Assembly: GCF_963678635.1 (NCBI RefSeq)
Contig: NC_087066.1
Coordinates: 66,065,277-66,129,276, forward strand
Reading direction: 5' to 3'
DNA from: Symsagittifera roscoffensis
Lineage: Eukaryota > Xenacoelomorpha > Acoela > Convolutidae
Length of the DNA: 64,000 nt
The notes beneath the pieces are model-generated. The model was not told where the DNA came from and ran no database searches. It was given only the letters and a program-made list of their open reading frames with translations. Of this stretch, positions 45,430-58,000 are shown piece after piece (the stretch's first letter is position 1; every line of letters begins with the position of its first letter). The position numbers and the translations under genes were made by a program.

Positions 45430-46028
45430 TCAGAGGCCGTCTGAATATCGAGACAGGTCATCTCCACTTTGCATTTGCTGCTGAGATTGCTGCTGCATAT
45501 TCTTTGGGTCATTGGTCTGCATTGGGTTCATTTGCTGCTGAGCATGGGGTCCATTGCCCTGCGTCATCAGGTTGGGTCGCCCACCGGACACCGCATTAGT
45601 TCCTGAGGTGGTTCCCGCCGTCATTGGTCGTATCTGTTGCATCATCATTTGATTCTGATTAACCTGTTGCTGCATCATAGGCGCGCCAGTGTCGAACCTC
45701 CTTTGTTGTACGGACGGTGGGCCATACGTCGCATTACCTGGTTGCAGCGGGAACTGTTGTATAGTTGGTCTTACAGCTGTAGGTTGGCCTTGCCAGTTCG
45801 TGTTTCTGTTAGTGTTCATCATTTGGCTGGGACCGCCATTTGGCCCCATAACAGCGGGTGCGGCACCGCCTGGTTTTATAAGTGTCATCATCTGAGGTGT
45901 GGATCGCATCGGCCCTTGGGGCGCTTGCATCATTCCTGACTGGACGTTGGATTGCATCATTGGTTGTTGTTGCTGCATTTGTGGAGTCACAGCACGAGGA
46001 ATTTGGGTCATAACAAATGGGGGTTTCC
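45430..46028 (-). CDS. CBP: CBP visible exon 15: last coding exon
   Basis: 599 bases, phase 1 to stop TGA (45432-45430). Acceptor TTTTCAG. Encodes about 198 residues of Gln/Met/Pro/Asn-rich tail with no folded domain. Confidence 0.92.
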
Positions 46029-49000
46029 CTGAAAATGTAAAAAACGTGCACTAATTCAACGTCGGGACACGAGCAACATAGATCTTTAAATTAGCTGAAA
46101 CTTCATTCTAATGTTAATGTTCAAGAAAACTTAGGCTCAATTTTGGCATGATATTAATCAGAACTGATCTGAAGTTGCGATAAATTTTATTTGAGTGAGA
46201 GGATTGCTTATTGCTTGCACCAGCTGTTGGTATCAGCTTTTATTTACCTTGCATCTGCTGCATTCCTGGTGTGGCTCCTCCTCGCTGCACCAAATACATG
46301 GCTCCCGGTGGGTTCTGTTGCTGCTGCTGCCACTGTCGATTCTGTCCCCCGTTGGGCCCAGCCGACATTATCTGGTTCGGGTTCTGCACCTGCTGTGTGG
46401 TGACATATGTCTGTGGCTGTCCTTGCGGTCTGGCCTGGAACTGATTCTGGTTCGGGGGGTGTCTCATCATTTGCTGCGGTTGCATTTGCATTCCAGAAGG
46501 GACCATATTGGGCGTCCTGTGCATGTTTCCATAGGCAGTACTGCTCACGGCAATTTGTTTGTGCATTTGATTCATGTCTGAGTTTACAGCCTGTTGTTGT
46601 TGTTGGGACACGAGTACATGCTGCTGCTGCTGCTGTTGGTTAGAGTGGTACATATTTCCGCCCATCTGGCTGATATTCTGAGGATTCTGACCAGCGTTCC
46701 CCATGTTGTTCGACACTTGATTATTATTCATCATAGTATGTTGTTGCGTTTGCTGCTGTAGTTGTTGGTTATTCTGACTCACAACATTGTTTTGCATGTT
46801 TTGAGACATTTGCTGATATGCACTACTGTTAGTCTGCTGTTGAATCTGATTGGGTTGGTTTTGGTTAGTATTCATAACTTGCTGTTGAGGCTGCTGAATA
46901 TTTTGGTGTCCGTGTGCTTGTGTTTGCGTGTTGTTCACTTGCGGGGCGTTCTGAATATTAGATAGGCCAGGTTTCAGCTTCTGGCCTGTGTTTTGTATCT
47001 GATTCGCACTATGCATTTTCTGATCACTCGGAAAATGGGCATGTTGTTGGTTATTCGCATTACTTTGCGTGCTAGACTGGGGTGTCGCGGGAGCAGCTGC
47101 AATTGACCCTGGATTACCACTGCCTACCATTGCAGCTCTTCGTCTCTGCCACAATACATCGCTCTGTCGCCTCAACTTCATTCGGATATTGTGGCAGTAG
47201 GGCACCACACATTTAGGCGCGTTGCAATGCTTCGCATGGTAGCAGCAAATCTGGAAGAACTGCTTGCAATTACTACAGGTGTTTCTTTGATCTTTATGCT
47301 CGCAGTTCTTTGCATGTTGCACTATCATTCGCATGCGCACACAGTTTCTCACTCGGCAGTTCGCATCCCTACAAGTGACAGCATGCGGCAGGTTTTTCAG
47401 TGTCTCCATAAATGCCTGCTTTTTGTTTAGCTCAGCGGATGCTTTGCTGTTCTGTGCTTCGGGGTCATTCTCCGGAGTTCTTCGCACCAACTTGTGCTCA
47501 TGGGTGACCTTTCCGTTGCAGTTGACACAGAGGTCGAAGTCTTCGCAGGTGTTGCAGTGAAATCTAATCTCAACAATCTGCTTGCAGTAATTACAATTGT
47601 ACTGCAACCTCTCGTTCAATTGTACGTGCAGTTCGTACAAGAAGCACATGGATGAGTACTTGGTTCTCCTCAGAGAAGAAAACTCCCAGAACTTGTCTCT
47701 GGCCATCTGCAAGAATGAGTCCCGTCCGTCCATCAGTTCACATTGCACCAGGGGATCTGGGTCTTCGGTGGTCTGTTGAGTTGGGTTTGGGTTGATAGTA
47801 ATAGTGAAGAAGTTCTCCCTGTGTTTCTCCATGGTTGAAAGCACTCTGTCTGAGAGGTCGGCTGCTGGACTTCCTTTTTTGGACTTGTGGTTGCTTTTCT
47901 TACTCTTGCTCTTTTTATTCACTTTCATTGACTTTTTGTCGCCGCTGACCGAATTTGAGCCTCCAAAGCCGTACTGTGACACAAATAACAATAAATAATT
48001 CAAACATAATTAAGAAATAACTAGCGAGTATTAAACATTGATTTCATTGTTAATCACATGTATCAAACGACACTGATCGTGTTTTCAAACGGAAGCAATG
48101 ACGATTAAATGAAAGTACGGTCGTTAAACAAAAGACGCGATAGTTTGATATCGTCAGAAAAAGTTACCAAATAAAGGGGCCTAATAGCCGTACAATTCTG
48201 ACCACTCAGGGGGAAAATAAATACCCCCATCGTATTTAGAGAAAAAAGGCTCTTGTTCACTTCTTTTTTTTTTTAGAAATTCGCCCCTTCACCACCCATT
48301 ACGTCTTTTTACTTATTATTCTACCAATTTTTGACCGATCAATATATTCTATTTTTGAGTGTGTGCACGCCATAAAACAAAATTTCTTAACAAAAAATTT
48401 CCCAATAGTGCCAAAAACGGCATTTTAAAACGCTTTGATCCCAATTTTTCTCCGGCGTCGAAATTTTTGCCGAAATAGGAACATCAATTTCAAAAAAGAC
48501 TAAATTTTCGATTTAAAAATAATTCTATCAGCACAACTTAGGTCTGGCATACATATATCTTCCTCGACATGCATTTTTCACACGATGAAACAAACAATCA
48601 ATCTACTGACGTCTGCTGAGTCGTCCATGTACCCTCCGTCACTGAACTCATCACTGTTCAACTGCTGCTGCTGTTGCAGTTCCTTCTTCCTGCTTTTCTC
48701 CTCCTCGTCCATCTGCGACACCAGGTCTTCTATCGTGTTGGGCCAGAAGTCCCCTTCGAAATAGGGCAGATGGACAGTAGAGAAGTTTGCCGCACCTCCG
48801 TTGTCCTCCACAGAACGCATGATATCCTAAGCAACACAACACACACATACTCTACTCTTCTCTGTGATCCAGTACTCTACTCTGTGAAACTATACTACAA
48901 TTCAGTATTCCTACAATTTAGACAAGCTACTTTCCTCGAGGCAGTCACAATCACCTGGACCAAAACATAGCCAACAGATAGTTGGAAAAGAGTAAAAAAA

Positions 49001-52000
49001 CGAACGGAAAAAGAAAAAAACTGACTCGTTTAAATTTCGGTGAAAAACTGAAAAATTTTAATTCCGGTGGGAAATCTTAAAAGAAATCCACTTTCGAAAT
49101 TTGAAGTCGATCGCGTTTTTCGTGACCTATGCACTTTTGCTGTTTACACAAGCAAAGCTTGTGTTATAGAATGAACTTTTTTTTCAACCTAAGTCGCAAA
49201 TATTGTTGCGACAAAATGTGTTCACTTTGAAAATGTTCAATTGATCAATAACGAGCTATTAAGTACAGTCAACGTTAAGGATATTAACATAGACCATTAA
49301 ATTACAAATAGGACTTTAGCTTCAAGGTATCATGGATCTGTAGCATAGAGGTAGGGAATTAGACCAGCAACAAAACAAGAGCGTTCGAACATGGGCAGGT
49401 TCGGATGTTTTAATGAAATTTTTCGTATACTAGTTAAAATGCGTCCGCTCTATAAATTGAGGCATGTAAGTCGATAGAATTCGTTTTTCGAATTTACTGG
49501 TACTGCTAATGCGTCATAATCGGCTTACGTCACTTAGCAATTATGTAGATTCATAATTGGCGTGCGTCACATATGAAACTTTAAAGACTCAAAGTTTTAC
49601 TCATTCAGTTTTCCCCAGTAGCGCTATCGATCATGATTGTGTATGCGAAATGCAACTTCGCCTCTGTATTAAACTTGAAAATATATCATAAATCACTCCG
49701 CGAAAAATCAAATTTTAGCGCGAACAAATTTACGACTTTTTTCCCAAAAATAAAATAAAAATTCACCAACACTTATACAGGAGTCTCTTCGTTCATCGAC
49801 TCTTAAATAGAGGAATAAATAATCAACAACACTTGCAACTGCAATGAAAGTTGCTTGCAGCTCAAGAAAAATCCGCGATGAGTTAATTTCACTACGCTAA
49901 TCGACTTTTAATAACCCACCCAACGCCACCCCATAGTTTCCAACCGTCGTAACAAAAACTATCAAAAATTATAATTTAAATATCTCATATATCTTAATAA
50001 TCCTTTGGAATTCTCTCAAAAAATCCCTATTTATCCCTGGTCAAATTGGAGGTACTACTATGACAGAGTGGTCCCTTGAAAACAACCATGTCCCGTGAGA
50101 ATTATACTCTCAAGCCTAGAGCTCTCAAAACGTTTAATATTATGATTTAGCTATTCAGAAAGATATCGAAGTATATTTCCAAACAAATTTTAACTTTCGT
50201 TACATCGTAAAACCTCCCCCTCACCATTTTAAGGTCGAAAATTCATCAAAAAAAACCGACAAAATTGAGTTTTCATGACAATTAAGTTAACCTAATTATG
50301 GTAGCAAAACCGCCGGCAAATGAGTTGAAACGAGCATATTTCTTGAACTAAACAATATTAGAATTACAATTTTTAACCTGAAAAATTTTGCTAGATAAAT
50401 AATTAAATTATGCAGTTTAGTTTTCAAAATTATAAAAAGCTAAAGTCACGCGTGAACATTCTATCATAGTTTCTTTATCAGGAGACCAGTCTATTATAGT
50501 ACAACCAAATTGAAATTAACAACGAGGATAGCCGGTTACTGTGAAAGTAGCACAGAATGTTCCGACCATATAGAAAACTACGGTTTAGGTTTTTTCCAAA
50601 TTAGTGTAATTTTTTCTGCTGGATGTGAAAAGGATCTGAGGTAAAAATATAATATTTGTAAATTAGACAGTCATAGTAACATAGGCAAATTTAGGACAAA
50701 AATTTTTGTAGAAAATTGACTAGAAAAATTAAAAAAAAAACTTGAAAAACCTTTTTTTGAAGTTTTTTGTTCACAAAATGAAGCTAAAAAACTCCAAAAA
50801 CTAGTTTTACTTGCATAAAATTAAATTTTAGGGTCTTAAATTAGCTATAATTTAGCTGTTGTAAGACTGCTTGCCTGCTTTATTCGCTCGAATTAGGAAA
50901 AAAATTCAAACCGGTTTTTCTCGAAACTGGGAAAAATTTTTTAATGTCGTTCGAATCACGACTGAAAGGGCTTCATTATGATATATCATTCAACCCAGTC
51001 CGACGATTATTTGTGGTACCTGATTTTGCGTGGAAAACAAAAATAAACTAAAACATACCCGAATACAAAGTTCCTCTCCATTTTCATCGGTCGGAACAAA
51101 AACATAGCAGTTGGGAAGTTTCCAACAGATAGTTGAAAAGAGCCAATGAACGCAAGTGTGACTTGTTCTTCTTTTGATAAAACGTCAACTTTCTAAAAAT
51201 GGATGGCCTTAAAGCTTTTTGAATATCTGGAAAAATTGATATTTTTCGATAAAATTCACAAAATTTGGGAAAACTGGATCAATGAGTAAAACTTGTATTT
51301 CGCTGGGAAAAAACTAAAATCCAGTTTCGAAGATAGAAGCCAATCACGTTTCTCGCGACTTTTATACTTTCGCTGTTCGATAGTGGAGTTTGCCTTCCTT
51401 TTACAGAGGCGAAGCTGCGCTTCGCAAACACTAGCAAGAACACGACCAAAGAGCAGCTCTATCAATTGAAATAAAGAAAAAGTAGAAATAAGCCTCGAAT
51501 TAGCAAAAACTTGCTACGTGTAGGATTCGAATCTGCATGCTACTGCAATTAAGACACTTTGAGTCTCGCGCACTATGCACTCAGCCACGCAAGCTTAATA
51601 ACCGACAAACGCTAGTCACGAATAAAGCAGCTACATATGCTAATAAATTGCCAATGCGATTGTCGCACCAACTACACTTTATTTTGCAAGTAATAAATTG
51701 GAATATAACAAATTGACGGCATCCACGCTACCTTTGCATGTAACAAATTACAAAACATAAAGCCACATTATGTATAGATTATGCAATTGAGAAAAATTTC
51801 GAGATAAATTGAGTTAGAAAACTTCTGAAATCGACTTTTCATTACTGTTATGTTGTTTGAAACGAATCACTTTTTTCGGTTCATTCGATGAACTAAAAAT
51901 GCATCAACTGTGTTAACTTATTTCTATTCGAATGCCAAAGCACGTACTATCAAAAAACTGTAAAGATGCCCCACCATTATCGGGGTTACTTATGGTGAAA

Positions 52001-55000
52001 AAAAGAAGGTTCGTACTAATACAATAGCTTTACAAGTGTAAACACAGGAAATGAACTGAACTTGAAAAAAAAACAAAAGTCTAAGCGCGAAAAAATTAAT
52101 TACAACCTGAACAAAATATAAGAAACGAAAAAAAATAGCACGACCTATATAAGGGTCTGAACACCTCGCGAAACAGCTGGCAATGCCCAGCCACCGATAA
52201 CTTTGCTAGAAAGGAACATCGAATACAAGAAGGAAGTGACGATACTGGGAGTCCAAATCGACTCACAGCTGAGGTTCGGCAACCACGCCCAGAAAGCCTG
52301 CAAGAAGCTCCGCAAGCGAAACCAGATACTTCAGGCGCTGGCAGGCAGAGACTGGGGGATGAGTGCTACCGACCTCAAAAGACTCTACAGAGCTTATGTC
52401 AGACGCGGCGGTTTATACGCAGCGGAAGTTTGGGGTGCGTTCACAGCAGACTCACACATAGCTCATCTGGAGACCTGCAACAACATGGCAGCCCGGGCCA
52501 TCACAGGAGCACCGAAAGGCTCGCCAGCAGCCCAAACAAGGGCTGAGATAGCGCTTATGACCATCAGGCAAGAAATCGAGCACTCTGCAGCCAAACTGCT
52601 GATCAGATGCAGCCAGTTCCCAGAAGACCATCACCTACGTGCACTGAGCCAGCCAAGACCACGCCAGAGACTCAAGTCCCGAGGAAAAGACAACACACCC
52701 CAGGACTGGAGATCTACTGCCCGGAGACGCCTAGCCACCATCGAAGAAGGCAGAGACCCGAGAGAGGCCCTGAACATGGACAGAGATGACCGACGCCTAG
52801 AAGACTACCTACACCAAGTCCCGGCCCATCACTTCCATTGCAGAGCAACCGGAGGGCAGCCCATGCCGACAGAAAACAGAAGAAGAGAAGAAGAAGTTAT
52901 CCTGCACAAACTCAGGCTGAATAGGGCGCCATTCCTACAAGCAACAAAACACAGACACGGACAAGTGGATGACCCAAGCTGCCCCTACTGTAATAACGGA
53001 GAAGAAGATACAGAACACGTACTCCTACATTGCAGCATCTGGGATAAAGAGCGGAAGGACACACTTGGAGAAAACCCGAAACTAGACGTACTTCAGACAA
53101 ATACAACCGCCGTCTTGGAATACTTGGGGAGAATTGGGGTTTACCCCCCGTCAGCACTGTAGATGGCCTACAACTAACAACAACAACAACAACTACTACT
53201 TTCATCAATTAATAAACAGGTTCATTTTCATCAGATCAATCAGAAATTGAAAGTACAAAAAATAACTCCTTTTCAGCGCTTTCTCCACAGTATTTAGCAG
53301 GGTATAAATTTTGACATAAAGCTTAGCAGGTTTTACACAGAGGCGAAGATGCGCTTCTCAAATACTAGCAAGAAAACGAAATAGCAGCTCTATAAAGTGA
53401 AGTAAGAAAAAAATAAACCTCCAATTACTTAAATTTTGATACGTGTCGGATTAGTTCCTGAGACCTCGAGATTAAATTTTGATACGTGTCGGATTAGTTC
53501 CTGAGACCTCGAGAGTCTCATGCCCTTCCCTCTCAGCCACGGATGCTTAACAATCAGCAAACAGAAAGCATATATCAAAAAGCCACAAATAATAGCAAAG
53601 TGCCAAATGAGCATTTTTATTTGATAGTTAGCTTGGAAAAAATAGTCATAATGATACATTGCGCTCGCTAGCCGGCGCAATAAAAGCCAATTCAAGCTGA
53701 TGGGCAACAAATTTCTTGCTCAATCAAAAAACACTGGAGGAGGAATAATTTTTTTAAACTAACGGACAATCGAGCGAAAAGATAACTGTTGACGAATGAA
53801 CTTAGCTGACCTTATAATCAGCGATGACTCTGTCTTGAATGGCCTTGTCCATCATCTTCTTGTACCAGTCTTGAAGTCTCTTTGGTTTCGGGATTTTCTG
53901 GTCTGGCGGGTGGCAGTGGAAGATGTAATCATCGCCCTCGCCAGGTGGACATGCCCAGATGTGAGCGTGGGAGTATCCCATTTGCTTGCAGTAGTCTAGG
54001 TAGTTGATTAGGATCTCGTGGTAAACAGCTGTTCGCAGATTCTTCGGCTGGAAGTAGTGCACGCTGTCCAGATACGACAGATACATGTGTCTAAACAAGA
54101 AAGCCATGTATACAACTTAAAATTTTACATCGAATAAAATAAAGAACTGAGACAGTTCAGCCTGTCCATAAAATCACATTTAGCTTTAAATTCCTTAATT
54201 ACAACGTAATGCAAAATCTTCCTTATGATAAGGAACGTGTCGTCATGCACAGAACATTCACGTGAGAAGCTTGATTATGTCATTGAGTCATTAAAGCACA
54301 CACTGACTGACATGAAAGAGTCAATCTGACACTCACCTTCTGTTAGGAGGCATGGCGTCCGTCCCGTACTCCTGCACGTGCATTCCGTAAAAGCAAATAT
54401 CAGTTCCATCAATAGTCTCAAACGCAAAGATCGCTTTCGACTTGTACGGAAAGCTCGCCGGGAAGTCTGCGTGCCTATAAACAGCGTAAAACAGTGATTT
54501 GATCAGACCATACACCACTTGCGATACATTCAAACATCACGAATCGACAAAAATTGTGAAAAATCGTTCATTCTCATTTAAATTTTGATCTTTGCCAGAA
54601 AAGCTCCGCTTAAACCGAAAAATCCAAATAGCCGCCCTTTAAGCCGGAAAACAGAAAAATTTTTCCAACTCAGTAAGGATGCTGATATTACTCTACCATA
54701 GATACGCTAATTTATTGTAAGAAGCTCGCTAAAAAACGTAACTAAACTGAGACTTACTTTGACCTGACGCCCATTTTGGCATCTAGAGTTTTTTCAGAAC
54801 TGGATAGCACTCTAATTGTGATATGACCACAGTTTGGCTCACGCGCTTTAGTGAACTTGTTTACTCTTGTTTCCAGGAAATTCGAAAGTTTGTTACTCGG
54901 GAGTTCTGAAACAAAGCATTAATCGTATCTGTAAAAACATAGTTCGCAATTACGCACTTAAAATTAACACTTCATAGTTCAAAAGAACGTGTCAGTGCAC

Positions 55001-58000
55001 CTGCCACACCAGAAAATCCCGGTTGTATAAATGAAAATGGCGGAATCCTTCCATGCACAAAGGACCAAATACGCGAAAATTAGGTCAGCCAATCATAATT
55101 CAGTATCATAAGTTTGAAGGAAATTAGCGATACATTCAGTCACTTTGGACAATTAATTTTCATTGGTTGAGATTTTTGCACATTCGTAAAAGAATGGAGC
55201 GAATAGCCCCCGATGAAAACGTCTTTGGCAAAAACTCTTTCGGACTGAGTGGTTCAAAGCATATTTCACGTACTTTGGGCAATAAAACGGTTGTCTTTTC
55301 TCTTTGTGCTCCTGTTCTTCAGACAGGGCTCACACGTGAATGTACTCCAGATGTTCTCATGATAGAGAGCACAGATCTGGTGCCACTTGCGGCCGCATTC
55401 TGTGCATTCTACGAAGGGTTCCGGTTCCACCTTGTTATTGACCAGCTCATCAAAACTATTCTTCTCAATCATTCTAAAATCGAGAAACAATTATTCTGAA
55501 AACTATCTACATTTAAACTAAAATTAAATAATATGAAATTAAACATTAAATTAATTTTTCCCCCAATTTTCTTTTGAATTTTTCAGTGACATTGAAAAAA
55601 AAAACGCATCGCCTTTAGGCTATTAGACTTTCGATAATGTTCTATGACTTAAACTTTTTCAATAACAAAACATACGCAAGTTAAGAAAACTGGATCAAAA
55701 AACTATTTTTTTTGGATAGGAAACTTAAGAACCATTTTTGAGAATAAATATCTAGCTAGATCTCGACTGGATCCTCGACTAAGCTAGCTCCTTATTTTCC
55801 GAAGGCGCATGCTTCAACTATAGACCAAAGGATAAAGTGCCTGAAAGGTATTGATGTTCCATTCTTAAGGAACTCAAATTTATAACATAGCCAACAGACA
55901 GTTGGAAAAGAGTCAATGAACGCAATTAAACAAAAAAAGACGTAGATATTTTTGAAAAAATCGCAACTATCGAATTTCAAAGAAAAAATTGATGCCCTTA
56001 AAGCTCTTTGAACTTCTGGGACAATTGATGATTGGCACTTTTTATGATATTTTTGATAAAATTAACCAAATTTGAGAAAACTGGATCAACAGGTAAGTTT
56101 TCACTTTCGCTGTTCGATGTGGAGTTTGCCTTCCTTTTAACAAAGGAAAAGAACTGAAAATCTAAAGTCAAACCGCGAGAAGTAAGTTTGAGCTTGAACG
56201 AACTTCAAGACTTTTCCATTAAAAAATCATCACGAGCTACATAAGAGTCTTAACTACGATCATCGACTCTTAAAAAAAGTTGTTAACGGGAAAAATGTCC
56301 AGTTCCTGATTACAAGTACACTTTCTCTCGCAAGTAAAAAAACATTCAACTGTTTGGTATGCATTACAGCTTACATTGAGAATGCTTTTGGGACGAGTGG
56401 TTCGTCTGTCACTGTCATTTTGTTAGGATCTCCTTCCTGGAAACACTTTGCACAGTATATGTACTTTTCACTGATCAGACCGGGCCTCGGAGACCTAAAC
56501 AAACAAACAAACACAATCATTCACTTTGGTGAAGGTAATACTATATAATCACGGCTAAATTTCACAGACCACATTTTTTCATCTAAGGACCGTTTTTTAT
56601 CAAATTCAAGATGAAAATTACAATCATATGAGCTGCTCAATACTTTGCGCAGAACGACTACTGTGGCGTTGTCTTAGCTCAGACATCTATGCAGTTTTTG
56701 GACAGAAAAAAGTAGCGTCATTGTCAAGTTAAAATCATGGGTCACGCAACACAGGACCTCAAACTCTGATTTGGTATAGATCTCGCTCTCGCAGACTACC
56801 ACACCATAGCAACCCATAGTTCGTAACTTATATGACTTACAGTGTAACAAATAGTTAGCTTGGTGTACCTGTTGATCCACTGGTAGTACTTCTGGTCTTT
56901 GGGGATGGGACAGCTGTTCTTGCTGTAGCAGTAGAGCATCTGAGGAAGGAACACGTAAGTGTGTCCACAGCAGTAACCCAACTCCTCCATGATCGGATCG
57001 ATGCTTTGATCGAAGATCTCACTCAGCTAATAAAAACATCAAATTTTTCTGGATTGTTAAAGTGTATATTAGGGAAGCAACAAACTTATTAATAACCGCA
57101 AGCTTATGCTTTTTTGCTTTGATAAAAAAACAACTTTTTCAAGATAAAATGACAATCAACATTTGAATTGACAATTTGAATAAACTTCTCACAATGTTCA
57201 CGAAAAAATTTTTTTCAATGCAACTGTTGCATGAAATTTATGCCATTTGGGACATTTTTAATTTTTATGCCATTTGAGACGTAATTAACCTTATCAATAA
57301 TTACCACACATTCTCAAAAAATGCCTGCACTTGCACACAAAATCTTTTTTTTTCTAAAAAGATGATAGAAGAAAACTCGAATCAACTGATTCTATCACCA
57401 GTCCGCCCTTCACAAAATGAGTCCATAAGTTGTTCAGTTCTATCTAAGACAATTCAAGCGGGATCTAGCTTCCGACGTATTCTCCTTAAGCCGAATAAGT
57501 ACTTACCTTAGTGCATGACTTGTACACTCGTGTGCTTTTCTTGTTGTACAGCCATGCATTGTTAAACATGAGCTGCACATGGTCTATGAACTCCCATGGG
57601 TTACTGTAGACTCCATCTTCCAGATTCCTCCTAATGGTCGACAGATCCATTGGCTTCTTAATGATGGAGAAGTAATCAGGGATATTGAGGAGAACTGGAT
57701 CGACTGGTTGTTTGAATGCCCACGCATCTTCAGCCACGAACATCTTCTGGAACGCCGGCCACAGGGCATTTCTCAGTTCCTCCTTGGTGAAAGTCTTAAT
57801 ATTGCGTTGAACTTTCGTACTCTCCTCGTCCTGTGGAAAAACATCAGTTATAATTAACCTATTTTCCACTCCACCTTTGCATCCGCATCGAAATTTCACA
57901 TTTAGGGACTCCATTTACCCATTTATTATTTTTAAACTCCCATTCTCTTGCCGTTACAATTATCTAGCTACAATACGCCTCGATTGAGTAGCAAAAGTCT

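Noticed and set aside
46191-46643. Plus-strand ORFs across the CBP tail exons (also 45408-45939, 47191-47560, 60555-61083, 61443-61884)
   Set aside because: They are antisense shadows of the Gln-rich CBP coding sequence; splice phase and domain matches support the minus strand only.
51515-51600. A Ser/Leu-type tRNA gene
   Set aside because: A- and B-boxes are good, but it lies inside a repeated element present in several copies, so it is treated as a tRNA-derived core.
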